Assembly (NCBI RefSeq): GCF_047496725.1
Contig: NC_132970.1
Coordinates: forward strand, 3,912,001 to 3,976,000
Origin: Anoplolepis gracilipes
Lineage: Eukaryota; Arthropoda; Insecta; Hymenoptera; Formicidae
Length of the DNA: 64,000 bases
Reading direction: 5' to 3'
Shown here one piece after another: positions 33,301 through 44,459 of the stretch. Under the pieces are notes generated by a model. That model saw nothing but the letters and a program-made list of their open reading frames with translations. It did not search any database and was not told where the DNA came from. Numbering within the stretch: the first letter of the stretch is position 1; the number at the start of each line of letters is the position of its first letter. The position numbers were made by a program, and so were the translations under genes.

Positions 33301-35415
33301 ACGACGCCATCCGCTTTTCTCGTTGCTGTCGCGCTGCTTACGCTGTCGGAAACACGGGACTTCCCGCGAAGATGTCACTATCCGAACGAATATCTGCGGC
33401 GTGTTCTGAAAGCTACTTCCGTCGAAATGGGGCGCACGTTCGAAAGTTGGCGAGGAGCACGCTCTCGTCCGGAAATGTCGTAACGTCATACAAATACGGA
33501 GTACAAATACGTTTGCCGGTTATAACGTCCACCGGTCTTTGATGTCATAAACATCTATTTGGACGCAATCGATACAATTCTGTCACTATATTGTGCCAAA
33601 ATTCTATTACTTTTTCTGCGCACATAACTACACACTTACAACACTTACTTGTACGGGTCTTTAAAGTAATCTTTATCAAGATTTAATAGGGAGTTTGCAT
33701 GATTTTGAAAAACAATTGCATTTTATAATTTATATATAGTTTTAAATGTAATTATTTTTTTCGTAATTTTTTAATGCAAATTAAGCGAGAAAATTAATAA
33801 TAAAAATTACATTATTGGGAATTGTCGAATACGATCCGGAAACGACCAAAAGTCCTCCCGAACGCGATGTAACGTCACAGTGCAATAGTTTCAAACGTTT
33901 GTTTTCTATATTCTGTATTGCGATATTCGGTCATTTTTGATCTCAAGGTACAAAGAAAAACAATTTATTGGGTGTTTTAATTGTTGTATTTTTACATAGA
34001 GGTACAAAATAGGTTTTGTACGTGTTACCTTTGCCCATTTTCACAATAACTCGATATTTTAATAAATAATCGTATTCACGCACTCCAACCAATCAAAATC
34101 GTTTTCTTACAATTTAAATTTTATTAAATTTTAATTTAATTTTTCAATACCTTTCTATTGATTAAAATTTTCTTATAAATAAATTGATAATAATATATGT
34201 ATATTTAAACTACATATATAAAAAATGTATTTTTTTTTTAATGCAAACTCCCTATTGCACTTAAATCTTGCCACGATTTTAAACTCCAAACAAAGATTTA
34301 TTATTAAATATTGTGTGAAATTAATTTTCTTATTTAATTTAACAAAATGTATACATATTTATATTTATTTGTGACTACATTATTACACACGGTCTTATGG
34401 TAAATCGATATTTTCGATAAGAAAAAGTCATTTCAGTAACAATATCCCCTTCGACAAACGCAATAAAAGATACCACGATACATCACCGTAATAATTTCGC
34501 GAATGTATTCACGACAAAGTATACATTGCGACAGTATATACGCGCTCGTATTAAAGATTCCTATTTGCGCGCCGACCTAAGAACCTAACGTCATTTCCTC
34601 GACCGGGTCGTATTCTGCAGAAATGACAGGCATGCTCGCTTGCACGTACCCACAGATGCAGTAGATGCATGGAGGCTTATGTAGACGCCCGCATTTATTA
34701 CGTCGCGAGACGCGAGACGCGAGACGCGAGATGCGAGACACGGCGAGGCGCGGCAGCCAGAATCTCCGCTCGCTGTGGTCTCGAATCAGAAACTCCCTGG
34801 CTTGCCGAGCTTCGAAGCGGGCCTCATAAAGAATCCAGGCGCACTCCCTTGCGCCGCTCGTCTCACCCGGCTGCAGTTACCGCAAATATCGGTCTCGACA
34901 CAGATTTGTACGTGTTATATCTCCGTGCCAGCAGTCGCGAATCTCGCCGTGGAAAATGGTCCGCGAGCGATTCTCGCGGACAATTTTCGCGGTTCCGTGA
35001 TAAATTCTTGCTGCGTCCCGCTGTTGATTTCAGTCGGAGATATAATTGGAGACGGATGGATTTAATCAATTAATACTGATCGCGGAATACAATCGATCGA
35101 TTAAACCGTGCCCGACTCAGTTTCCAATTTATTTCAATTTCCGACTTTAATTCCATTTCAGGGGGCACATTTGTCTCGTGTAACACCAGTCGCTCGTTTT
35201 TCTTGCAGGTTTACGAGATGTACGTGACGGGTTATCAGTTCAAAGTGCTATCGCCTGTATTTACGGGCCACTGGGGACTGCAGACCAGAAAGAGCAGGCC
35301 CGCCTGGCGAGAGCGTCAGAACAGTGCCAACAGGAAGCAGTTTGAGACTTTCAAGAAGGAAGTATTCGCTCGTTACATGCGAGATCCGTTGAAGATGATG
35401 AAGAACGCTAACTAA
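21645..35415 (+). CDS. B4GAT1: Beta-1,4-glucuronyltransferase 1-like (GT49), three supported coding exons
   Basis: The exons 21645-22621, 23060-23240 and 35209-35415 join in phase to give 454 residues plus whatever the first exon adds. The protein is a Golgi type II membrane enzyme. It has a signal anchor (SLTSVIILALSNMLLTFLLL, about 21669-21728), a stem, then the glycosyltransferase family 49 domain. Family members transfer glucuronic acid from UDP-GlcA to xylose on the O-mannosyl glycan of dystroglycan, priming LARGE. The metal-binding DxD is DVD at 22395-22403 in FLTDVDIVPS. Other family blocks are YPQNHMRNLARKN, AYVIPTYEL, PQNKTELIRLARKG, EPFYVAKDIAPSHDERFMGY and GHWGLQTRK. Three N-glycosylation sequons (NLT, NKT, NFT) are present. 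All key motifs are intact, with no stops or frameshifts. Insects carry several GT49 paralogues, so exact orthology to human B4GAT1 is less sure than the family. Confidence 0.9.
22622..23059 (+). other. Intron of the B4GAT1-like gene
   Basis: This 438-nt intron runs from GTAAGT to TTTATTTTATAG. It contains a C run at about 22920-22929 followed by a TC repeat to about 22956. Confidence 0.85.
23060..23240 (+). CDS. B4GAT1: B4GAT1-like internal exon
   Basis: This 181-nt exon completes an Arg codon and reads WLQDVSPTHKYHENVKTGKV, then YVSHDVTNFEFLYEPFYVAK, then DIAPSHDERFMGYGYTRNTQ. The acceptor is TTTTATTTTATAG and the donor CAG|GTACGC. The EPFYVA and HDERF-GYG blocks are characteristic of the C-terminal half of family 49 domains. 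It ends in phase 0, matching the exon at 35209. Confidence 0.9.
24537..24578. repeat. TC dinucleotide microsatellite
   Basis: About 21 uninterrupted TC units lie in the large B4GAT1-like intron. Confidence 0.95.
26632..26660. repeat. Perfect 12-bp hairpin, GC-containing
   Basis: TCAACGTAGCGG at 26632-26643 pairs exactly with CCGCTACGTTGA at 26649-26660 around a TCACT loop. Flanks CGCT and AGCG can extend it past a small bulge. It lies in a GC-rich part of the large intron. Confidence 0.85.
27325..27381. repeat. TA dinucleotide microsatellite
   Basis: About 28 TA units lie in the large B4GAT1-like intron. It is likely polymorphic and hard to assemble. Confidence 0.95.
33685..34256. mobile_element. 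Candidate nonautonomous element with 16-bp terminal inverted repeats
   Basis: AATAGGGAGTTTGCAT at 33685-33700 is the exact reverse complement of 34241-34256. Outside it, CAAGATTTAA at 33677-33686 is complementary to TTAAATCTTG at 34261-34270, offset by the extra bases GCAC between the two right-hand blocks. TTAA occurs next to both ends (33683-33686 and 34261-34264), which might reflect a piggyBac-like target. The interior of about 540 bp has no coding capacity. The superfamily is not certain. Confidence 0.55.
34705..34739. repeat. Five-copy 7-bp tandem repeat GCGAGAC
   Basis: Four exact copies and one with a single change (GCGAGAT, fourth copy) lie in the GC-rich patch 500 bp upstream of the last B4GAT1-like exon. 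Confidence 0.9.
35209..35415 (+). CDS. B4GAT1: B4GAT1-like terminal exon
   Basis: It starts after TTTTTCTTGCAG and reads VYEMYVTGYQFKVLSPVFTG, then HWGLQTRKSRPAWRERQNSA, ending at TAA 35413-35415 after DPLKMMKNAN. The GHWG segment corresponds to the conserved His-Lys/Trp-Gly block near the end of family 49 domains. The basic tail is usual for the family, and nothing is missing. Confidence 0.9.
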   Translation, partial: VYEMYVTGYQFKVLSPVFTGHWGLQTRKSRPAWRERQNSANRKQFETFKKEVFARYMRDPLKMMKNAN

Positions 35416-36260
35416 TGAAAGGTTTATCGAAGGTCTCGTTGACCCGAGACTTTTACGCCGCCGTCATTTACGTTCGTCCTTAGGCTCAACACATCGAAGA
35501 AATTCAGAGTAGAATTAGGCCTCTGGCTATTCAGTAGTCAGTGCTCACACCATTTAGCGTAGTGATAGAGATTCACGTGAGTCAACGAATAATTATTCGT
35601 CGTGTAATATTCATATTTTATCTTTTGTTATTATTTCAAAACGACGCGACATATCGCGTGGAGATATAATATAATTCTCTCTGTCAACTTTATTTAATTC
35701 TCATAATATTTATATTATATTATACAATATAAATCGTTTAACGTTTCCTTTTTAGTAATTGATGTTTATTAGTCGTAGTAAAAATAATCTTTAATTATCT
35801 GCATATGCATTTATGCAGAATCGATTGAAAATCTTTCACCAAGGATAATTGATTTTACTCTTCGGACGGGAACAATGATGAAATCGTATTATCGCGACGG
35901 AGTGCTTCGGTATGCTCGAGAGAGCAGATGCCAGATCGAGTAACCGCGATTCGCGCTACTTATCAAACCTTCCGGTTCATCGATTCCACTAGGCGAAACC
36001 AACTGCGGAAACTCTTGTTACTTCTACTCACGATTCCCCAAAGTCATCAGAGACCGTGCCATACGGGATCGCGGAATAAATATCTTCTCGTGAGTTTCGC
36101 GGCACGTACTTGGTGCACGAGAAGCGGGAAAACGCGGGCGGGGGATCTTAAGTGAGCGTACCTCGTTAGCTGTCTGGGGCTTAAGAGAGGGTGGCGTTTA
36201 AATCCAAAATCGATACTTCGCTTGACGCCGACGTTGCGTCTCGAAAGTAAAATAAATAAA
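35416..36260 (+). other. Putative 3' UTR of the B4GAT1-like gene
   Basis: No further coding sequence follows the stop. A first AATAAA occurs at 36075-36080 and a double signal at 36251-36260. The UTR would be 0.7-0.9 kb, a typical length. Confidence 0.5.
36251..36260 (+). terminator. Overlapping polyadenylation signals (AATAAATAAA)
   Basis: Two overlapping AATAAA hexamers lie about 840 bases after the stop codon of the B4GAT1-like gene. The perfect hairpin at 36267-36296 follows directly, where cleavage would be expected. An alternative signal is at 36075-36080. Confidence 0.5.
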
Positions 36261-36266
36261 TAGCAT

Positions 36267-36296
36267 AACGGTACGGCATCACGATGCCGTACCGTT
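36267..36296 (+). repeat. Perfect 14-bp hairpin behind the polyadenylation signals
   Basis: AACGGTACGGCATC at 36267-36280 is the exact reverse complement of 36283-36296, with only AC between. It is GC-richer than its surroundings and lies 7 bases after the AATAAA pair. Confidence 0.9.
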
Positions 36297-36299
36297 CTA

Positions 36300-39214
36300 A
36301 CTATAGAAGGATGCGAATTATTTTATATATGTATATAAAAGGGAGATGTTCTAGATCGCAGTTTCCTTTACCTGAACGGATCTTTTGACCAATATTGATT
36401 AAACCAATTTTTCTTTAACTAAGAAAAAATTATCGATAATTTTTTATAATAAGAACTTTTTACAAACTAGGAAATTTTATAAATTGACTTTTAGAGTGAA
36501 AATAAACAATGAAATATTTCAAGAAATTTATTTTAATCGAATTTTAACTCGAAATTTGATTAGACTAAATGGTTTCACACAAATCGAACTTAAATTATCT
36601 AAAAAAATTTATAGATTATGGAAAATATACGAAGAATTTTGGATACCGTATATTGTAATCAAAGATGGCAAATATATGAAAGATTGAAAAATAATATTGC
36701 ATTATCAAAACGCGCTCTACAAGTCAAGGGATCGACAATATTTATGGCATCTAAGGCGATATGTTGGCATCTAAGACATAACGTACGCGTTTTATTTAAC
36801 AACTAAGTGAATAATGAAGTCATTTCATAAGATCGCAATGTCTTTACATTAATAGCACCGTTATTTATGAAATTGCAGGGCAATTATACGAGACGAAGTG
36901 TCCCAAGATTTGTAGGTACGAGAATGTAGCCTGCATTTGCTCGCGCGTTGTGTAAGCTCAATAGCGACAATGATTGCTCAAGAATATCGCCATCGATAAC
37001 ATTTTATTCGAGAAAGATTAATTCTTAGATAACATACTCTCATTTTTCCTTTTAACTGACATGATGCAGTTTTTTTTTTATTTTTTTAGCTTTTTTTTTG
37101 GTTATAAAAAAAACAAAGTATTTTATTGAAAAATTCATCATTTCTTCATGTTTAATGATGATTGCAAAAAGATGTTTAATACGTAAGACAAAAAAACAAC
37201 TTTTAGCTTATAAACCTATAAGGAAATTGTCGGCGCTGCCACTGTCAGTTAAAAGTTAAAACGTCAACGTTTAATTTAAAGTACAGAGTTATCTTTATAT
37301 TGTGATGTTTTTACTGGTAGAAACTGTAAAATATAACGCGTAGGCAGTGTTGTGGAATGATATAAAATGTAATAAAGAATTACGAGAACTATATATATAC
37401 TTTGCTGCCTTTCTAATTCTCGCAATAAGTTTGTTGTTAAGGAGGGCAGTACTAAAAGACGTGAAAATAATTAAAAACTTCTGTCTTTTTATTCCTTTCG
37501 ACACTTTATAAGAGACAATAAAAACGTCTAAAGGAAATTTAAATAATTAAAATTAAAAAAATTAATATTAACTCAATATTAATATATGCAAATTAAACAC
37601 TAAACAAATTTTGTTACATTTCTGTTGTATTTCATATTTAATTATTTGTAACATACATATTTATTTTTTATATCTGTCATTAAATATTACGATAATAGAA
37701 ACATTTACTTTTACTTATATTAAAAAATCATGTTTTACACATCCTGTGTGCTATATTTCGTCTCAAAGACAATTACATCTCTCTCATATTATGCGCTGTT
37801 GTTCCGTAAGATATAACACTCCACCCACATTCATTCCCTAATCCCAAGAGTTGCACGAATAATCCGTTTAAATATTGCACTATTACACTCTGCAAGAGCT
37901 CGAATGCGTCAATCTATTTTTTTCACAGTTATCTCAAACGATCTCGCAAACGTTTGGCAGTTAACTTGAATCGCGGAATGCTGACAATGGCCGACAGTAA
38001 AAAGTATACATAGCAGGACTTCACCGAATGTGGGATGAAAATGCTAACGATCGGGCGGTTTCACGGCACATTCCGACGCAGCTTCATAGCGCCAGGTTGC
38101 AGCTTATAGCTACGTTTTATCGTGTTACCGCAGTTGCATCGCGTGTCATAGGTGTCGACTTCGAGTGCATCGGAACCTTCGAGTATACCGTAAAGAGATA
38201 TCGGTGGCACGTGCGTTGAATATACAGAGCGTTACGAAAACATGCGACTCATATCTTCGAGAATAGATTTTTCGACGAATTTAGAGAGTTGATTTTTCTT
38301 TAACAAAAATATCGATAGAAGGGATACATTATTGATTACTTACTGAACAAGTTTTAATATTAAATATCTTAATTTCTCATTGCAAGTTTTATATACAAAA
38401 ATCTCTCTATTCACGATTTTTATTTAGAAAGTTATTAGCGTTCCGATATTTTTGTTAATAAAATATTTATTTGAATTTTTTTATCATAAAATTGATCTCT
38501 AACAATAGAATTTACATATAAATTATTCCATGGCTCTTTTTAGTTATACGTAATCTTTGATGTGTATTATCTGATAATAATATTTGTTTTCTATTTCTGT
38601 AATCGTTTTGAGACGAAGAAAGATACTATGCTTCACGAAGGCTTTCCTTTTCATAATTTTTCGCGCATCGGGAAACACGATGGAAGTTTTCGTAGCTTAC
38701 GTCAATGCACTCGATGACATAACTTCACGTTTAAGCCCGAGATATAAACCGTTTTCCCGGCTTTTCCCCGCGATCGTTTCGGTTTAGTAAAGTTTGTTTA
38801 CGACCATCGTGTCTCGTTATGCAAGATCGGAAAGGATGCACGCGAGAAACCGTAGTCGTTGCCGTAGTCGATGTTGCTGTGATAGTCGTTATCGCTTCTG
38901 GTTGGACCAGTGTATAGATGCGCTATTCTAGTTGTTGTATAAAGGATTACCGCGCACAAGAGAGTGGAAGTCCTTAAGGGAAAAAAATGTGTTACGTAAA
39001 AAATTTACTTACGTCGAACGCATCAAATGTGTAAGGAAGAAAAAGATTTTACTACGTTCCACATAATTCCGTTAGCTTAGTATCACAAGAACATTTAAAT
39101 ATATGACATGATTAATTATTATTTATTGTTAATTTGTTACTATAATCCCGAATTTATTGCTTTAGTTAACAAAAAAATCGATAGTGAAGATAAAAATGCT
39201 GATTTAACATTATA
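36300..39214. other. Intergenic AT-rich DNA
   Basis: I see no supported coding region. A 15-bp inverted repeat, TTAACAAAAATATCG at 38300-38314 against 38444-38458, may be part of an old transposon. TATACAGAGCGTTACG at about 38221 resembles a degenerate DNA-transposon end. Confidence 0.35.
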
Positions 39215-39217
39215 CTA

Positions 39218-39417
39218 CACGGAGAAAATTTTATATTAAAAATTATTATGGTATGTAGTAACTATAGACCATTAGGATTATTTTAAGTTAAAGTGCTATG
39301 TAAAACTGTAAAAATTGCGTAATTTTTATAGTTTTACATAGCTTTACTTTAGAATGGTCCTTATGGTCCGCAGCTGCTACACACCATAGTAATTTTTAAT
39401 ATAAAATTTTCCCCGTA
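39218..39417. mobile_element. 200-bp foldback MITE with TA target duplication
   Basis: The two halves are imperfect reverse complements along nearly the whole length. The ends are CACGGAGAAAATTTTATA (39218) and the complement of TACGGGGAAAATTTTATA (39417). The arms share blocks such as TATTAAAAATTA, CTATGTAAAACT and TAAAAATT. TA flanks both sides (39216-39217 and 39418-39419), as for Tc1/mariner-type insertions. There is no coding capacity. It is a short nonautonomous element whose autonomous partner is not in the window. Confidence 0.75.
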
Positions 39418-39420
39418 TAG

Positions 39421-42400
39421 CAGTCTCGTTTCCTGAAAACATTTATGGCAACAAATTAATTGCTCAAAGACATTACAAAAGTATGTAGGTAGACTAATAT
39501 AACTATATAAAAAATTAAACTACAATATATAGCTGTATAACTATTTATATAACTGTATTTATATAATTATATAAAAGATTGAGTGAAAAGAAAAGTTAAG
39601 AAAAGTTTAAAAAAAGAGAAAAGTTAATAATATCAATTTGATAATTATTAAATTGTTTCTAGAATTAATTTCTATGAAAACATCTTGATTTCGAATTTAT
39701 TACTCTTGAAATAAGTTAAAAGAATTGCATTGTCATAAAAGTAAATTATGTTATTGCAAATATAAATTAAATAATTTTATGAATAATAAATTAACGAAAT
39801 TATGAATTATTCTTTATTATTGCTTTTTCATCTCTTAATGCCTTCTTATGTCTTTCCCTTCTTTTTTATTGATCTTTTCGTGATGGTTTTCTTTATTCAT
39901 TTACGAAAACACAGTAATTACGATTGCATGTGTACTAATCAGAATAAACGATTATTTTGCGTTTTACACTCTCTTGATGTTAATCACACACGACACGCAC
40001 TTTCTTTTATTATAACGAAAATTATAATTACATGATTACATTTATTCAACACTGAAAAATGCAAATCGAATTCACATAATGTTTGTTAATAAATAGGTAC
40101 AGGTAGGTGTTTTATGATAATTTTATAATATTTCTCATTACAACACAAGTTTTGGAAAAGATATTTACTTTAAAATTAAAGGATAATATGACATAGAGAA
40201 TGGTGGTTTCTGCTTACTCGAGTCTTACTGCGAGAAAAAGATCATCGCAAGTAAATTACAAGTACAATTTTGCGCTATACGTTGCAAATATTGTTATTTC
40301 TCAAAGTTATTACAATAAATACTAGAAAATATCTAATGCAATTATTCGCTACGATTATTACAATTAATATCGAGTGCATGGAAAGCCGAGTGATCGTATT
40401 CTACTATTAACGCGGAGCAGCGAAGAACAAACAAGAGAGAAAAACAGGACCCAGGGAAAGAACTATAAAATAAATTATAATTTTGCGCGTTATATATTAC
40501 TTATTTATATAATATTTGTTAATATTTGTTATTTATAAAATTAATTGTTTAATTTATCTTGATGGTAACATAATTTACTCTTGCATTAATATAAATATTA
40601 GAAATTCCATTTTAAATTGGAATTTTTTAAATTTTGGTAACAATTAATTCCAAATTAATTCTAAAAATAATTTGAGATTAAATCAATACTGTCAATTTCT
40701 CTTTACTTTGTGCTTTTTAATCACTTTATTCTTTTATAATTACAATAAATATATTTTATAAATCTATAACAGTTTAATATTTTGAACATTTTTACGATAT
40801 TTTTATGCAATTAATTAATGTTTGTTTATATGTTCGCTATGTGTGTTTTTTGGAAGTAGAGGTGCTAGTGTATCGTTAAATTAGTATCTTTACTTTTTAA
40901 TTTTAATTTCTCCTGCTAATTAATAGAAGCAATAAATTCAGGATTAGAATAACAAATTAGCATCAGCACATAATTATTTGATTTCTTAAGATGGGAATAT
41001 CAGATTAACATAAGCTATCAACGTACAAATCCTCGCGTATACTTTGCCACTTGTGTGTACCGTTAATCCTGGAGCGCATTTCTTGAAAGAGCACGCGTCG
41101 TACCACGGTTTAAGTATAATATATTCCGGCGTGAATGTTAAAGCTCTCGTTGTATATTCAACATCGTATATACAGGTTTATGCTGTTGCTCATTAATAAT
41201 CATAAGAACGCAGGAGCGCACTTCTAATTGTGTGATATATCATCGTGATTAGAACTTAACGAATATTCAGTTTGGTACGATAAAAGGGAAGGATCATTGA
41301 CTTTTTGCAATACGAAGCAATAAGATTAATTTTATATTTTTCGAAATTAGTTATTTACGTTTCTCGTCAAAAGTTTTATCTTATAATACAACGACGTGTC
41401 ATATTGAAATAAGAGAACTCTCTTGATTATTATTCAAAATGATAATGCGAATATTATAGTCTTATATAATTTTTCGCTTTATATCTGCGTACTTTGTGCT
41501 TAAAAGACATTTCCTACTCTTGTGCATTTTCATATTACAACTTGGTCAGTATATTTTGCTCAGCTAAATGATAATGACTTCCTACACTTTCCATATCGTT
41601 GCCTCATTTTCAGTTTAATTTTCTACATGTTGCTAGTTCTCGGCCAGTTTGTATAAAATAAAAAGATGTAGGATGAGTGTAGTAAGATGGATGCTGTGAG
41701 ACACAAAAGACACAGACAGGACAGAAAATAAACTGCCGTGCTAAGTACTATGTAGATGCACGCATTATGTGCATCTATCTACGATATAACCATCATACCT
41801 GACTAAATTATTAGATTTACCTTCGCGACTTCTTGTCTCGTTTTTCCGTCTTGTCCACAGTCGAGATCCGACGGTAACTCTTTTCCTCAAGTCGTCATTT
41901 CCTCTTTGTTCCTGTCTAGATTTTTCTATTAAACTTTCTCAAAGTGCTCGTCAAAAAAGTACGTAAAAAACGCTGTATGAAAAATAAAGCCTCATTGTGG
42001 AACGTAATAACGATATTAAAGCGAGTTTTGAAGACGTTTACGTGTCAACCAGCTCGAAAGACGAGCACCACATTTTGCTAGAATAACGGCGAAGTGGCAG
42101 CGTCTAACTAGATTTTGTATTGACTTCTAGTGTTTTAGTGTCTGTTTAATTTTTTACATTGATATTATTAAGTAATTTATAAAAAAAAAAAAACACTAAT
42201 ATAGAGAATGATTGCTAATAATATCAAATGTGACATTAGATTTTTATTTTCATAATTAGAAAAGAAATTATAATAAAAGGAATAAAAAGTTTAATTTTAT
42301 ATGCTTTTATTTTTAATTTATAATGTTTTATTTATATTATCAATATTTAATTAACAATTAATGACAAAAACTTTTCGTAATTTTGAATAGAAAATTATCA

Positions 42401-44405
42401 TCTTAATATTAAATATGCTTTAAATTGTCAGGTACGATGAATTGAAATCAATTCGGAGGAAATAGAGAATAAATGAAAAGTATCTCCCAGAAAATGTATG
42501 CAGGACACGTCACATGTTCAAGAGAGCGAAACTCGTTTTCAACGTTCTCGCGATTAAATTCTATTTCTCACGCCATCCGATGTTCAACGTTTGGTTAAAT
42601 CTTCACTGTCGCGAATTTTTCATTGTAAACCCCTCTCTCCAGGATAAGTTCCGGCCGCGCAGATTGCGCCTTTCTCGCGACGCATTAAGTTCCATCTTGA
42701 AGAAATAGAAAGATGAAATTCTCGTTCGTTGGAAAATAGAATTTTAGTTCGTCTCAAAAAATTTGGTTAGTCGTACTGCGTTAACGTTATTTTTTACGAC
42801 AACGTTAATATGTTTAATACTAAAACAACTTTATTTGAATTAATTACTGATATGAGTGATTATTAATTAAGTGAAAGATAGAGAGAACTTGATGTTGCTG
42901 TGATTGCACTTTTTAAGTAATTAAGATATCGCCGTCCTCCCCTCCACCCCCCCTTCCTTCCTCATAACTGACACACGGTGTATGGAATAGCGCTATAACG
43001 CTAAGCGAGCGGTCGCTAACGGGTAACACCGGTAGTCGGTGTTCCTATCTAACGTCGCCTAATATGGGGACGAGTCTAATCCCGTCTGATCTTGAATAAT
43101 CTGAACTAATCTCGTGCAATCTAACGGCAGCTTTCGACGCCGGGTACGAGAGCTGGTGGAATAGGTCCGTTTTCAATTAGAGGGAACATTTTGCTGATGG
43201 CGCCTGCTTCCTTCATACACCTTCCACCCGGTTGGATATCTGCCGAAACTTTGTACGGATACGGAAGGAAGGTTTACGGATACGGATGCTAGTGGGAATC
43301 TGTCAGTACGAGCAATCCCCATAGATAATGGCCGGATTATGCAACTAGATTAGGATTTTCTACGCGATGCGCGTGTGCGTGAACCTTCTTACGAATTCGT
43401 ATTTTGATTAAATTCTAAGCAGAATCAGCCGAGATCTCGCGCAATCGTTTTAGTTTAATAGAATTTGCCATTTTGTATTTTTTTAGCGTTCTTTCCGCTT
43501 TGTCAGAAATAGATGCACGAAAAATTGGGTTTCGCGAAAAAGCTACCGTCCATTTTGAAAATTGCCGTTCATCAATTGTAGCTTTCTCGGGGTAACCGCC
43601 GAGATTGAAATGGAATGCCAGGTTGACGTTTTGCCACACACTACGTGCATTGTTTGAGTAAGTTTTTGTATCCCAACCATTCTTGATTACTAACGGCACA
43701 ATGCGGTTGCATGCTACTTTTTTCCTCGATTCGCAATACATTTCAACGATATACATTTTTACGTGAATGCAATCAACCTCAGATATTTTTATAATAGATG
43801 TAATATATATTGCGAATACAAATAAACTTTAAATATTTTGTAAACTTTTGTTTTTTCACTTATTCTCTCTACATTTTGACTTCTTGTCTATTTTAAATGA
43901 GATAATAATTTATGTAAAAAATATATTTTCACAGAACCGTATTTGTCACGATATTAATGACAAAGTTATGATTTTTTCTTGAAATTTGTCTTATTACGTT
44001 GCAAAATAGGACTAGCGATTTACTTCGAAGGTTTCGACATTTCAAGTTCAAAGTTTGAAACTTCGAAAAATTATACAATTATTAATTTATGTAATATAAT
44101 AGTAATAGTACCAGGATAAGTACACATTTATAAAATTATATGACAAAATAATACGTAAAATAATATAATTTTTTATATAATTTTTAAAAATACAATTTTA
44201 CATAATTAAAAAATATCCTGAAAATTTTGATTTTTTATAAAATATTAATAAATATTTGCACAATTTATTTCTAAATAGTATATTATAATTATAAGCCAAA
44301 TAAATAATTTTAATGGAACAATTACAACAATAACAAAAACTATACAATAATTAAAACATCTACAAGTTTTATTTTTTTTAAGTATATATTCTGTTAGCCA
44401 ATTTA

Positions 44406-44459
<54 letters not shown>

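Larger units (their letters stand above)
23241..35208 (+). other. Large (12-kb) intron of the B4GAT1-like gene
   Basis: The donor GTACGC at 23241 and acceptor CTCGTTTTTCTTGCAG ending at 35208 define it. No nested gene is supported on either strand. Contents include TC repeat 24537-24578, T run 25204-25229, TA repeat 25809-25831, ATT repeat 26223-26240, a hairpin at 26632-26660, TA repeat 27325-27381, A run 27900-27926, TA repeats 31310-31327 and 32863-32884, and a CA-rich tract 33121-33154. It also has GC-rich patches at about 28000-28350, 30900-31720 and 34600-35080, and an inverted-repeat element at 33685-34256. Open frames such as 30837-31274 and 34669-35073 lie in GC-rich patches and have no domain. 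Confidence 0.8.

Noticed and set aside
38221..38458. Possible old DNA transposon with a 15-bp inverted repeat
   Set aside because: The inverted repeat is internal, the TACAG-like end is degenerate and no second end or duplication is visible.
43415..43756. 113-codon minus-strand frame
   Set aside because: No domain, no transcript signals and no relation to neighbouring elements. Kept only as a note in the spacer entry.
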